Below are positions 36,092 through 45,167 of a stretch of 64,000 nucleotides of DNA, in pieces. The notes under the pieces are model-generated. The model ran no database searches. It was not told the origin of the DNA and saw only the letters and a program-made list of their open reading frames with translations. Numbering within the stretch: position 1 is the stretch's first letter; each line of letters opens with the position of its first letter. Origin of the DNA: Halarcobacter sp. Its GTDB lineage: Bacteria > Campylobacterota > Campylobacteria > Campylobacterales > Arcobacteraceae. The translations under genes were made by a program, and so were the position numbers. The stretch is taken from the NCBI GenBank assembly GCA_030145305.1, contig JAQYVX010000003.1, forward strand, positions 62,001 through 126,000. The letters run 5' to 3'.

Positions 36092-36126
36092 ACAGATATT
36101 TTACCAAAAAAATGGTAAATATCTGT
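36092..36126. terminator. Hairpin between dld and the SurA-like gene
   Basis: ACAGATATTTTACCA (36092-36106) pairs with TGGTAAATATCTGT (36113-36126) with one bulge and an A-rich loop. It sits just past the dld stop on the minus strand and separates the lactate gene from the housekeeping operon. Confidence 0.55.
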
Positions 36127-36142
36127 TTTTGTATTAAAAAGA

Positions 36143-38983
36143 TTAGATATATTTTGCTTTAGAAGTTTTATCTATTAAATAAAATATAGAGTTGTAATCA
36201 AGATTTGCATGTTCACTTAAACCTATTTCACAAGTTTTAGAAGTTGAGAAAGCAAATTTTGCTTCTTTTACTTCTTCACTTAAAAATCTAAGTGCTGAGT
36301 CATTTAATTCAGGGAAATTAAATCCTCTATCTCCTGCAAATCCACAACATTTTACATCATCTGGCACAATAACTTTTGTTGAACATATATTTGCAAGTTT
36401 TATAAATTTTTCATGTAATCCCATTTTTCTTGAAGAACAAGTAGTATGAATAGCAATAGGTTCATCTATTTTCTTAAATTCAAGTTCAGGTACTAAATAA
36501 TCTAAGGCAAACTCAATTGGTTCATAGATTTTTATTTTACTATTAAAGCTTTCAATCATTTTTTTAGTACATGGACTAGTATCACAAAGTACTGGATATT
36601 CTCCAAAATTACTAACTTCATTTAGGGCATGTTCTAATTCATCTGATTTTTGCTTAGCTTGTTGTGCAAATCCTTTTGAGGAAAAAGGCATTCCACAACA
36701 TAAATTATCCATACCATTTGGAAAGATAATTTGGTAACCAGCTTTTTTCAGAAGTTTTACTGTTATATCAAATAATTCTTCATCAACAGTTGTTTTTGCA
36801 CTTCTTCCCATACTTCTACTAATACATGAAGGGAAATAAACAACTTTTTTAAAGCTTTCTTTTTGTTCAAAATTTATATCAATTGAAGTAGGTCTTGGTA
36901 AATGTGCTGACCACTTAGGAATTTTCCCACCTGACCAATCTCTTAAGGTTGCAGTTATACTTTCCATACTTGCTGTTCCTAAAATAGAATGAACTAAATT
37001 AGCACTTCCAAGTCCAAACTTCATTCCTTTTATTGTAGTTGAAAAGTTATTTGCTATTTTAAAAGCAAGTTTATTTTCTTTTGGAGTAATTTGTTCAGCT
37101 CTTAAGTGTTTTGTTAAACTTCCCGTATCTATCTTTACAGGACAGGTAGTTGAACATAAAGAACAAGTTGCACAAGTCTCTAATCCATCATATTCATAAA
37201 GCTCTTTATACTCATTTGCTTCTTCTGCCTTACCCTCTTCTTCTAATCTAGAGATTTCTCTATTTACAACTATTCTTTGTCTTGGAGTTAATGTAATTTC
37301 ATTTGAAGGACAAGTTGGTTCACAAAATCCACATTCAATACATTTATCTACAATTTCATTTGTAGCAGGCATTCTTTTTAAATTTTTTAAATGAACTTGA
37401 GCGTCGTCATTTATTATAACCCCTGGATTTAATAACTCTTTTGGATCAAAAAGATTTTTAATTCTTTTCATCATTGAATATGCAGTAACTCCCCATTCAA
37501 TTTCAACAAATGCTGCCATATTTCTACCTGTTCCATGTTCTGCTTTTAAGCTTCCTTGGTATTTAACAGCAACAGAATGAACTACATCATTCATAAAGGC
37601 ATCATATCTTTTGATTTCTTTGTCTATTGAAAAATCTTGAGTAAATACAAAGTGGAAATTTCCTTCTAAGGCATGCCCAAAGATAAGAGCTTCTTTATAT
37701 CCATGTTTTTTAAATAAATCTTGAAGTTCAAGTGCCGCTTGCGCTAAGTATTCAATTGGGTAAGCTACATCTTCAATAATAACAGTAGTTCCTGTTTCTC
37801 TAACTGCTCCAACAGCTGGGAAAAGACCCTTTCTAATTTTCCAATATAAAGTGTATTCAGCCACATCTTTTGTAAAATAAATATCTCTTACAACTGTAAA
37901 CTCTTTAAGTAAATCTTCTAATTCTTTAATTTGTTTATCAAGTGCTTCATCACTTACAGCTCTTGTTTCAATTAAAAGTGCAGTTACATTTTCATCAAAA
38001 TCTTTTATAAATTCTGGCATTGCAGGATCATTTTCAATTGATTTAAGACCTGCTCTATCCATAAGTTCAACAGCATCAACTGTTATGGTTTTATTATCAC
38101 GAGCTAGTTTTAATTTTGTAACAGCAGTACAGGCTTCTTCTACATCTTTAAAGTAAATAAGTGCACTAGCTTTATCTTTTAAATCTTCAACTGTTCTATA
38201 TGTAATTTCTTCAATAAAAGCCAAAGTTCCTTCACTTCCTATAATTAAGTGTTGTAAAATTTGGAATTCATCTTGGAAATCAATTAAAGCATTTAAAGAG
38301 TAACCACAAGTATTTTTGATTTTGAATTTTCTTTCTATTTTTGCTCTTAATTCTTCATCATTAACTGTATCACTTGCTATTTGCTTTAAATCTTTTAGAA
38401 ATTCGCCATGAGTTTTTCTAAACTCTTCTTTTGATTTTTCACATGCTGTATCTAATCTTGCTCCATCTTGGAAGATTAATTTCATAGATTCTAAAGTTTG
38501 ATATGAGTTTTGGGCAATTCCACAACACATTCCTGAGGCATTGTTTGCTGCAATTCCACCAATCATAGCTGCATTTATAGAAGCTGGATCTGGACCTATT
38601 TTCTTTGAAAATGGTGCTAAAATATTATTTGCTTCTTGTCCTGTAAGTGAGGGCTGTAATGAGATTAGTTTTCTATTTTTAGATAGTCTAAAGTCTCTAA
38701 AATTTCTTGAAGTTACAATTAATATGGAATCAGTAATAGCTTGTCCTGATAAAGAGGTTCCAGCTGCTCTAAATGTAACACTCAACTCCATTTCATTTGC
38801 GAGTTCTAAAATTGTGGCAACTTGTGTTGCATCATCTGTTTTAATAACTATTTTAGGAATAAGCCTATAAAAAGATGCATCTGTTCCATAAGCTAAGGTA
38901 TGTAATTTATCTGTAAAAATCTTCTCTTTTTTAATTTTCTGTGAGATTTTGTCATAAAAATTTTGATATTTTCCTTCTAACAT
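36143..38983 (-). CDS. dld: FAD/Fe-S D-lactate dehydrogenase
   Basis: A 946-residue fusion of an FAD-linked oxidase with an iron-sulfur half. The FAD part shows TFRAAGTSLSGQAITDSILI and INAAMIGGIAANNASGMCCG, and ends with HGTGRNMAAFVE. The C-terminal part has two 4Fe-4S motifs (CIECGFCEPTCP, CATCSLCSTTCP) and two CCG motifs (CCGMPFSS, CCGFAGDRG). This build matches Dld-II type D-lactate (or glycolate) dehydrogenases that pass electrons to quinone. The neighbourhood (TRAP uptake genes, lutABC, and the shared promoter box) supports lactate. ATG after AAGAAGGATTAGAA. Confidence 0.87.
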   Translation of the reverse strand: MLEGKYQNFYDKISQKIKKEKIFTDKLHTLAYGTDASFYRLIPKIVIKTDDATQVATILELANEMELSVTFRAAGTSLSGQAITDSILIVTSRNFRDFRLSKNRKLISLQPSLTGQEANNILAPFSKKIGPDPASINAAMIGGIAANNASGMCCGIAQNSYQTLESMKLIFQDGARLDTACEKSKEEFRKTHGEFLKDLKQIASDTVNDEELRAKIERKFKIKNTCGYSLNALIDFQDEFQILQHLIIGSEGTLAFIEEITYRTVEDLKDKASALIYFKDVEEACTAVTKLKLARDNKTITVDAVELMDRAGLKSIENDPAMPEFIKDFDENVTALLIETRAVSDEALDKQIKELEDLLKEFTVVRDIYFTKDVAEYTLYWKIRKGLFPAVGAVRETGTTVIIEDVAYPIEYLAQAALELQDLFKKHGYKEALIFGHALEGNFHFVFTQDFSIDKEIKRYDAFMNDVVHSVAVKYQGSLKAEHGTGRNMAAFVEIEWGVTAYSMMKRIKNLFDPKELLNPGVIINDDAQVHLKNLKRMPATNEIVDKCIECGFCEPTCPSNEITLTPRQRIVVNREISRLEEEGKAEEANEYKELYEYDGLETCATCSLCSTTCPVKIDTGSLTKHLRAEQITPKENKLAFKIANNFSTTIKGMKFGLGSANLVHSILGTASMESITATLRDWSGGKIPKWSAHLPRPTSIDINFEQKESFKKVVYFPSCISRSMGRSAKTTVDEELFDITVKLLKKAGYQIIFPNGMDNLCCGMPFSSKGFAQQAKQKSDELEHALNEVSNFGEYPVLCDTSPCTKKMIESFNSKIKIYEPIEFALDYLVPELEFKKIDEPIAIHTTCSSRKMGLHEKFIKLANICSTKVIVPDDVKCCGFAGDRGFNFPELNDSALRFLSEEVKEAKFAFSTSKTCEIGLSEHANLDYNSIFYLIDKTSKAKYI

Positions 38984-39009
38984 TTCTAATCCTTCTTTAT
39001 AATCTTGTT

Positions 39010-39040
39010 ATTATATCTTAGCAATATGATAAATATATGC
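39010..39040 (-). promoter_or_regulatory. dld promoter with phased lactate box
   Basis: Minus strand: GCATATA (39034-39040), TTTA, TCATATT (39023-39029), seven bp, then a perfect -10 TATAAT (39010-39015). The 11-bp repeat spacing and the 7-bp gap to -10 are identical to those at dctP and lutA. The half-sites are weaker matches than at the other two promoters. Downstream of the dctM gene the rest of this 174-bp gap is AT-rich and holds only a GGTCTT/AAGACC hairpin near 39143. Confidence 0.55.
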
Positions 39041-39157
39041 TATTTTACTCCAAAATTTTATAGATTTATTAAAAAATAAAAACTTTTAAATTAGAAAGAA
39101 AGATAAGAAAAGTGTTGTTTTTAGTTTAAATTAGTATGTGAAGGTCTTAAAAAAGAC

Positions 39158-40531
39158 CTACACACTAGCTGACATTCCAAAGAATTCTGGATAGAAAGCA
39201 ACAATACAAAGTACGATTACTTGTATTAAAATAAAAGGTAATACACCTTTATAAATTTGAGTTGTTTTTACATGTGCTGGAGCACAACCTTTTAAGTAAA
39301 ACAATGAAAATCCAAACGGTGGAGTTAAAAATGATGTTTGTAAATTCATTGCAATTAAAATAGCAAACCATACTGGGTTTATTCCAAGAGTATCTGCTAC
39401 AGGAATTAAAATAGGAACAATAATATATGATATTTCAATAAAATCAATAAAAAATCCTAAAATTAAAACAGCTAACATAGTAAAGATTATAAACCCTAAT
39501 TTCTCATCACCTGGCAAGCTTAGCATTATATGTTCAACAACTTCTTCTCCTCCTGTATAAGAAAATACCATTGAAAAGGCAGTTGCTCCAATTAAGATAC
39601 CAAATACCATAGAAGTAATTTTAACTGATTCTAAGGCAGCTTCTTTTACCATTGCTACTGAAAATGTTTTATACATTAAGGCTAAAGCAACAGCACCAAT
39701 ACATCCTACTGCTGATGATTCTGTTGGTGTTGCAACACCTGCAAAAATTGAACCTAAAACTAATACAATCAGTGTTAAAGATGGAATAATATCAACTAAA
39801 GCTCGAATAACTTGTTTCTTTTTACTCCCACGGCTAGGATCAGCTGGAATTGCAGGAGCTATATCTTTATTCACATAAGATAAAACAAGAATGTATAAAA
39901 TATAAGCTGCTACTAAAGTAAGTCCTGGTCCAACAGCTGATGCAAATAAATCGCCAACAGGAACTTGGAATACATCACCTAAAATAATAAGTACAATAGA
40001 AGGTGGAATAATTTGTCCAAGAGTTCCTGAAGCACAAATAGTTCCACAGGCAAGTTGGGTGCTATATTTATACTTAAGCATAACAGGAAGTGAAATAACT
40101 CCCATAGCTACAACAGAAGCTCCTACAACACCAGTTGAAGCTGCAAGTAAGGTTCCAACTAACACTGTAGAAATAGCAACTCCACCTCTAATCTCTCCAA
40201 ATAAGAATCCCATTGATTCTAAAAGTTTTTCTGCAAGACCTGTTTTTTGTAAAATAATTCCCATGAAAATAAACATTGGAATAGCCATTAAGATTGTACT
40301 TTGTTGAATTGAGAAAATCCTATAAGGCATAAACTCAAACATTGAAATACCTTCAATCCAACCTTCTTGAATTAATTCAAGAAGTAAAGCTCCCTCTTCT
40401 GCCCCATTAAAAATTTCAATAAAACCTGCTGCAATTCCAAAAAATACTGAAACAGCTGCAAAAGTAAAAGCTACAGGAAATCCAATTAACAGCATACATA
40501 AGGCTGTAAAGAACATTACAATACCAATCAT
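39158..40531 (-). CDS. dctM: TRAP transporter large permease
   Basis: 457 residues, about 12 helices, DctM family: opening IGIVMFFTALCMLLIGFPVAFTFA, PMFIFMGIILQKTGLAEKLL, GGVAISTVLVGTLLAASTGVVGASVVAMG and GFFIDFIEISYIIVPI. It carries the ion-driven transport step for the ligand delivered by DctP. It overlaps dctQ by 4 bp (ATGA). Confidence 0.93.
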   Translation of the reverse strand: MIGIVMFFTALCMLLIGFPVAFTFAAVSVFFGIAAGFIEIFNGAEEGALLLELIQEGWIEGISMFEFMPYRIFSIQQSTILMAIPMFIFMGIILQKTGLAEKLLESMGFLFGEIRGGVAISTVLVGTLLAASTGVVGASVVAMGVISLPVMLKYKYSTQLACGTICASGTLGQIIPPSIVLIILGDVFQVPVGDLFASAVGPGLTLVAAYILYILVLSYVNKDIAPAIPADPSRGSKKKQVIRALVDIIPSLTLIVLVLGSIFAGVATPTESSAVGCIGAVALALMYKTFSVAMVKEAALESVKITSMVFGILIGATAFSMVFSYTGGEEVVEHIMLSLPGDEKLGFIIFTMLAVLILGFFIDFIEISYIIVPILIPVADTLGINPVWFAILIAMNLQTSFLTPPFGFSLFYLKGCAPAHVKTTQIYKGVLPFILIQVIVLCIVAFYPEFFGMSASV

Positions 40532-41169
40532 TTTGAATCTCCTTTCTTTTCATTTTCCTCTGTTATAACATCATCCGATCCATCTATATTTACTACATGG
40601 AATTTGTGTTGTTCTAACTCACACTTTAATCCCTCAATCTCACCTTTTAGATTATATTCATCTAAAGAGTGTAGACCTTTGAAAACATTAAGATTTTTAA
40701 TAAAAAATCCAGTTGTAGTAATAATTAGTAAAAGAAAAGATAAAGGAATCAAAGCTTTTACTATCCATCTATAAGGAAGTCCTCCTGGGTCACCACTTGT
40801 TTCCATTGAAAGATATGCTTCTTTTGCATTTGCAATAGAATCTATACCTACTAAAATTGCGATTGGCAATATAAAAATTACTGAACCGACCATATTAATC
40901 ATGGCTTTTTTTCTTGAACTTAATCTATCATAAACTAGGTCAACTCTTACATGACCATCTTCTTTTAGAGTATACGATATACCAATTAATATAATTACAG
41001 AAAAGAGATGCCATTCCATCTCTTGCATAGCAATAGAGCCAGAATTTAAAAAATATCTCATAACTACATCATAAAATACATTTAAAATCATTAGCACCAT
41101 TGCAATAGCAGTTACTGTTCCAATATAATCAGCAAACTTATCGAAACCTCGCTCTAACTTTAACAACAT
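40528..41169 (-). CDS. dctQ: TRAP transporter small permease
   Basis: 213 residues with four helices in the DctQ pattern (AIAMVLMILNVFYDVVMRYFLNSGSIAMQEMEWHLFSVIILIGISYTLKEDGHVRVDLVYDRL). The C-terminal 45 residues are an acidic, charged tail longer than usual. ATG after AAAAGGAATTTTT; it follows dctP by 110 bp containing two hairpins. Confidence 0.9.
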   Translation of the reverse strand: MLLKLERGFDKFADYIGTVTAIAMVLMILNVFYDVVMRYFLNSGSIAMQEMEWHLFSVIILIGISYTLKEDGHVRVDLVYDRLSSRKKAMINMVGSVIFILPIAILVGIDSIANAKEAYLSMETSGDPGGLPYRWIVKALIPLSFLLLIITTTGFFIKNLNVFKGLHSLDEYNLKGEIEGLKCELEQHKFHVVNIDGSDDVITEENEKKGDSK

Positions 41170-41203
41170 AAAAATTCCTTTTGGGTATTCTTTAAATAAT
41201 TAA

Positions 41204-41268
41204 GATAAATATATATCTTCTATATTTATCTCAAGTATTATATATGTAATCCCCTGAGAAGGGGATTA
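41204..41268 (-). promoter_or_regulatory. Two intercistronic hairpins between dctP and dctQ
   Basis: TAATCCCC (41247-41254) pairs fully with GGGGATTA (41261-41268), and GATAAATATA (41204-41213) pairs with 41221-41230. There is no U-run, so these more likely slow or protect the transcript than fully terminate it, letting binding protein be made in excess of the permease. Confidence 0.5.
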
Positions 41269-41279
41269 TTTAAGATATT

Positions 41280-42350
41280 TTACAAATTATCTTTTAGGTA
41301 TAAATAGTCAGACATTTTAGTCCACTCTCTAGCTTTCTTTTGATAAGCTTTTTGTGAATCTAAGATCTCTTTTAATAGTGGTTGACCTTCTGTTTTTTCA
41401 ACAAGTAGTTCTTCATTTGCTTTTTTCATAGCATCCATAACTTCTTTAGGGAAAGTTTTGATTTTGATATTTGGATATTCAGGTCCAATTTTTGACCAAG
41501 CTTCAGAACTCATATGATAATTTTGAATATACATATCATAAGCACTTAATCTAATAGCTGTGATTAATATTTGTTGTAAATCTTTTGGTAATTTATTGAA
41601 TTTTCTTTCATTTACTAAAAACTGTAATTCAGTTGCTGGCTCATGCCATCCTGTATAATAAAAAGGAGCAATTTTATGGAATCCCATATTTACATCCATT
41701 CCAGGTCCAACCCATTCTAAAGCGTCAATAGTTCCTCTTTCTAATGAAGTATATAACTCTCCTGAAGGAATATTAGTAACTGTTAATCCTAGTTTTGCCA
41801 TAACTTCACCAGCAAATCCTGGGATTCTCATTTTAAGACCTTGTAAATCATCTAAAGATTTAATCTCTTTTCTGAACCATCCACCCATTTGACTTCCAGT
41901 GTTTCCACCAGGAAATGATAATACTTTATGTTTTTTGTATGCTTTTTTCATTAAATCCATACCACCACCATAGTAAAACCATGCATATTGTTCAGGTGTA
42001 GTCATACCAAATGGCATAGTAGTAAATGGTAAAGTATTTATATCTTTACCTTTCCAGTAATATGATGCACTATGTCCCATATCATACTGACCACCTTTAA
42101 CCATATCTAAAACTCCAAAAGCAGCTTTATGTTTATTTGAAGCATCTACTCTAATGATTAATCTACCATCAGACATCTCTTCTACCATTTTAGCCATATT
42201 TTTTGGTGCATCTATAAATGGTGAGAGTGTTGGCCCCCAAGTAGTCGCTAATTTCCATTTATATACTTTTTTTGCCATAGCAGAAGTTCCAAGTCCTGCA
42301 AGTAATGCAGTTGCTACAAGTAGTTTTGTTGTCTTCCCAAACATATTCAT
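41280..42350 (-). CDS. dctP: TRAP transporter solute-binding protein, probable lactate/2-oxoacid type
   Basis: 356 residues with a Sec signal (residues 1-26). It belongs to the DctP superfamily branch related to TakP-like binding proteins for lactate and 2-oxoacids: YKWKLATTWGPTLSPF at the start, MRIPGFAGEVMAKLGLTVTNIPSGELYTSLERGTIDALEWVGPGMDVNMGFHKIAPFYYTGWHEP later. The arginine in MRIPG is the usual carboxylate ligand. Lactate specificity rests on context. ATG after AAGGAGATCAA. Confidence 0.87.
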   Translation of the reverse strand: MNMFGKTTKLLVATALLAGLGTSAMAKKVYKWKLATTWGPTLSPFIDAPKNMAKMVEEMSDGRLIIRVDASNKHKAAFGVLDMVKGGQYDMGHSASYYWKGKDINTLPFTTMPFGMTTPEQYAWFYYGGGMDLMKKAYKKHKVLSFPGGNTGSQMGGWFRKEIKSLDDLQGLKMRIPGFAGEVMAKLGLTVTNIPSGELYTSLERGTIDALEWVGPGMDVNMGFHKIAPFYYTGWHEPATELQFLVNERKFNKLPKDLQQILITAIRLSAYDMYIQNYHMSSEAWSKIGPEYPNIKIKTFPKEVMDAMKKANEELLVEKTEGQPLLKEILDSQKAYQKKAREWTKMSDYLYLKDNL

Positions 42351-42379
42351 TTGATCTCCTTAAATTTTGTCTTAGAAAA

Positions 42380-42410
42380 AGTTTAACGGCACAGTATGAA
42401 ATTAGTATGA
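42380..42410 (-). promoter_or_regulatory. dctP promoter with phased lactate box
   Basis: Minus strand: TCATACT (42404-42410), AATT, TCATACT (42393-42399), seven bp, then TAAACT as a weak -10 (42380-42385). Both half-sites are identical. A weak -10 preceded by a perfect phased repeat fits an activator-dependent promoter. Confidence 0.62.
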
Positions 42411-42430
42411 TATTTTAGAAAAATTTTTGA

Positions 42431-42458
42431 AAAAAACCCCAAAAAATCGGGGTTTTTA
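42431..42458. terminator. Bidirectional terminator after the lut/BCCT operon
   Basis: AAAAACCCC (42432-42440) pairs with GGGGTTTTT (42449-42457) around an 8-nt loop. The minus-strand reading gives a U-run after the GC stem, terminating the operon that ends with the BCCT gene 54 bp earlier. Confidence 0.8.
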
Positions 42459-42511
42459 ACATATGTTCACTTGAAATGGAGTAATGCTATTTTGGTGCTA
42501 TTTTTGACCAA

Positions 42512-44509
42512 TTAGTCTATTGGAACAACAGGATTCAAACTTGCTGTATTATGTAAAAAGTGTCTATGCTTTTCAAATTGATCAATTATATCAATTACAA
42601 TAGCATCTTCATCATAACCATAAATATCATAAGCTGTGTTTCCATCTTGCAAATAAACTTCTACTCGTGAATATTTTTTCTGTTCCTTCGTAGGATTAAT
42701 TGATTCTGGATACGCATAAGTTGGTGTGTCATAATTTCGTGTACGAACTTCATAAATAAAGTCAAAATCTAAAGAGTGCTCAACTCTTAAAGTAGATATA
42801 GCATTTACTTCATCATGTACAATCTCAGAATCCCATGAATAAGTAGCTAATTCTTCTTTTACGGTTTTCATAGCTGATATTACATCTTCATTTATAAATC
42901 TTTTTGCTTCTAAACGATTTGGAAATTCAATAATTCTATTAAGTCTTACTTTCCATGTACCACTTATTTTTCCATGACGACCTGCATTCATATGGTGTTT
43001 TAAACTTTCATTTCTAATTGTTTCAAGTTTTAAGGCTTTGTATAAGCCCCAGGCTGCAATTAACATAATAATAGCAAATGGAAGGGCAACTATTATGGAA
43101 GCTGATTGTAAAGCACCTAAGCCACCTGCTAGAAGTAATGCAATGGCAACCAATCCTTCAGTTAAAGCCCAAAAAATTCTTTGCCAAACAGGATTATCAT
43201 CTTTTCCACCTGATGCTATTGTATCAATTACAAGAGAAGCAGAATCTGATGATGTTACAAAGAAAACAGCAATTAGTATTACTGCAACAATAGAAGTAAA
43301 TCCAGAAAAAGGAAAGTGTTCTAAAAATTTGAAAAGTGCTGTTGAAACATCATTTGACACAGCAGTTGGTAATAGGGCAAATCCATCATGAATAATAGCA
43401 TCCAAAGCACTGTTTCCAAATACTGTCATCCAAATAAATGTAAATCCAGTTGGAACAAATAATACTCCAATTACAAATTCTCTAATAGTTCTTCCTCTTG
43501 AAACTCGTGCTATAAACATACCAACAAAAGGAGCCCAAGCAACCCACCATGCCCAATAGAATAAAGTCCATGAACCTGTCCAAGAAATTTTATCATAAGC
43601 ATATTGGTTAAATGTCATAAAAACAACTTCTGATAAATATGAACCAATATTTTGAATATAAGCACTTAGTAAGAAGAAAGTAGGTCCTGCAATAAATACA
43701 AATAGAAGTAAAAAACTAGCTAAATAAAGATTTAGCTCTGATAATCTTTTAACTCCCCCATCTAATCCTAAAACAACAGAAATAGTTGCTAGTCCTGTAA
43801 TAAAAGAGATTAATATTATTTGAGAAGTAATCCCTATTGGAATATCAAATAAATAGTTTAATCCTGAATTTATCTGTAAAACACCAAAACCTAAAGATGT
43901 AGCAACACCAAAAACTGTTCCTAAAACAGCAATAGTATCAACACTATGTCCAATACCGCCATAAATTCTTTCTCCAATTAAAGGATATAAAGCTGATCTA
44001 ATTGATAAAGGTAATCCATGTCTAAATGAAAAATATCCTAAAACCAATCCAACTAAAGCATAAATAGACCAAGCATGAATTCCCCAGTGGAAAAATACTA
44101 TATTCATAGCCATTTTTGCAGATTCTATACTCTCTTTTGTTCCCGTTGGTGGAGCAACATAATGCATTACTGGTTCAGCAACACCCCAGAACATAAGTCC
44201 AATTCCCATTCCTGCTGAAAATAACATAGCAAACCAAGAAAAGTTTGTATATGCAGGTTTTGAATGATCTGGACCTAATTTGAATTTACCAAAAGGTGAA
44301 ATTGCTAAAAAAAGTACAAAAAGTACAAAGATTCCGACACTTAGCATATAAAGCCAACCAAATTTATCTGCTATAAAATTTTTAACTGAACTAAAAGTTT
44401 CATTAGCTAGTTCTGGGCTTATCATAGTAAAAAGCACCAATAATATTATAAATAATACTGATGGTATAAATACTGGTTTTAACATTGTAGTTTTAAAATT
44501 ATTACTCAT
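42512..44509 (-). CDS. BCCT-family transporter, BetT type
   Basis: 665 residues. Twelve helices fill about residues 10-505, followed by a cytoplasmic tail of about 160 residues, as in BetT-like members. The BCCT hallmarks are HWGIHAWSIYALVGLVLGYFSFRHGLPLSIRSALYPLIG, FNQYAYDKISWTGSWTLFYWAWWVAWAPFVGMFIARVSRGRTIREF and TSSDSASLVIDTIA. The family moves quaternary ammonium compounds such as choline or glycine betaine. It is the sixth gene in the lut operon, 12 bp after the regulator gene, with no promoter visible in between; so its expression should follow lactate. ATG after AAGGAAACTA. Confidence 0.9.
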   Translation of the reverse strand: MSNNFKTTMLKPVFIPSVLFIILLVLFTMISPELANETFSSVKNFIADKFGWLYMLSVGIFVLFVLFLAISPFGKFKLGPDHSKPAYTNFSWFAMLFSAGMGIGLMFWGVAEPVMHYVAPPTGTKESIESAKMAMNIVFFHWGIHAWSIYALVGLVLGYFSFRHGLPLSIRSALYPLIGERIYGGIGHSVDTIAVLGTVFGVATSLGFGVLQINSGLNYLFDIPIGITSQIILISFITGLATISVVLGLDGGVKRLSELNLYLASFLLLFVFIAGPTFFLLSAYIQNIGSYLSEVVFMTFNQYAYDKISWTGSWTLFYWAWWVAWAPFVGMFIARVSRGRTIREFVIGVLFVPTGFTFIWMTVFGNSALDAIIHDGFALLPTAVSNDVSTALFKFLEHFPFSGFTSIVAVILIAVFFVTSSDSASLVIDTIASGGKDDNPVWQRIFWALTEGLVAIALLLAGGLGALQSASIIVALPFAIIMLIAAWGLYKALKLETIRNESLKHHMNAGRHGKISGTWKVRLNRIIEFPNRLEAKRFINEDVISAMKTVKEELATYSWDSEIVHDEVNAISTLRVEHSLDFDFIYEVRTRNYDTPTYAYPESINPTKEQKKYSRVEVYLQDGNTAYDIYGYDEDAIVIDIIDQFEKHRHFLHNTASLNPVVPID

Positions 44510-44521
44510 TAGTTTCCTTTT

Positions 44522-45166
44522 TTAATCTGTTTTAAAAATGTATCCCGTATCTACGACAGTTTGAATATAATCTTTTTTTACTATAATTCTCAATCTTCTT
44601 ATTAAAGATCTTACAGATTCAATCGAAGCAAATGTCCCTTCCCAAACATAATTTTCTATTGTCTCATAAGTAAGCACTTGATTTAATTTTGTTAAAAAAA
44701 GATTCATAAGTAACCTCTCTTTTTTTGTTAAATGGTGGGATTGTCCATCAATAGAAATAATAGAAGATTTGTAATCAAAGAAGCAATTTGTATCAAAATT
44801 GATTACATGGTCTTTTATTTGACAAAGTCTTTCAATTTTTATTTCTAATTCATCTATAAAGAAGGGTTTCTTTAAATAATCATTACATCCAAAGTCATAT
44901 GATTGTTTTATTATATCAAGTTCAACTGTGGCGCTTATTATAATGACCGGAACTTCAGGGTAAAATTCTCTAATTCGCTTTAAAATCTTGACTCCATCGA
45001 CATTTGGAACATTTATATCTAAGATAAAACAGCTAAATCCTTCTGTTACATTATCATAAGCTTCTTGCCCATCAATAAAACTAAATACTTTATAGCCTTT
45101 TAATTCAAGTCTTTTTTTTATTGTTAAATTTAGTTTTTTATTGTCTTCTAGCAGTAGTATTTTCAT
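44522..45166 (-). CDS. OmpR-type response regulator of the lactate block
   Basis: 214 residues. Receiver with LEDN (7-10), phosphoacceptor D50 in FILDINVP, SATV and YLKKPF; winged-helix output (LTKKERLLMNLFL, VLTYETIENYVW, VRSLIRRLR, VDTGYIF). It is encoded between its kinase (1 bp upstream) and the BCCT transporter. I infer that it binds the 7-mer/4 bp/7-mer box found at the dld, dctP and lutA promoters, since OmpR-type dimers bind 11-bp direct repeats. ATG after AAGGAATCTAAT. Confidence 0.92.
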   Translation of the reverse strand: MKILLLEDNKKLNLTIKKRLELKGYKVFSFIDGQEAYDNVTEGFSCFILDINVPNVDGVKILKRIREFYPEVPVIIISATVELDIIKQSYDFGCNDYLKKPFFIDELEIKIERLCQIKDHVINFDTNCFFDYKSSIISIDGQSHHLTKKERLLMNLFLTKLNQVLTYETIENYVWEGTFASIESVRSLIRRLRIIVKKDYIQTVVDTGYIFKTD

Positions 45167-45167
45167 A

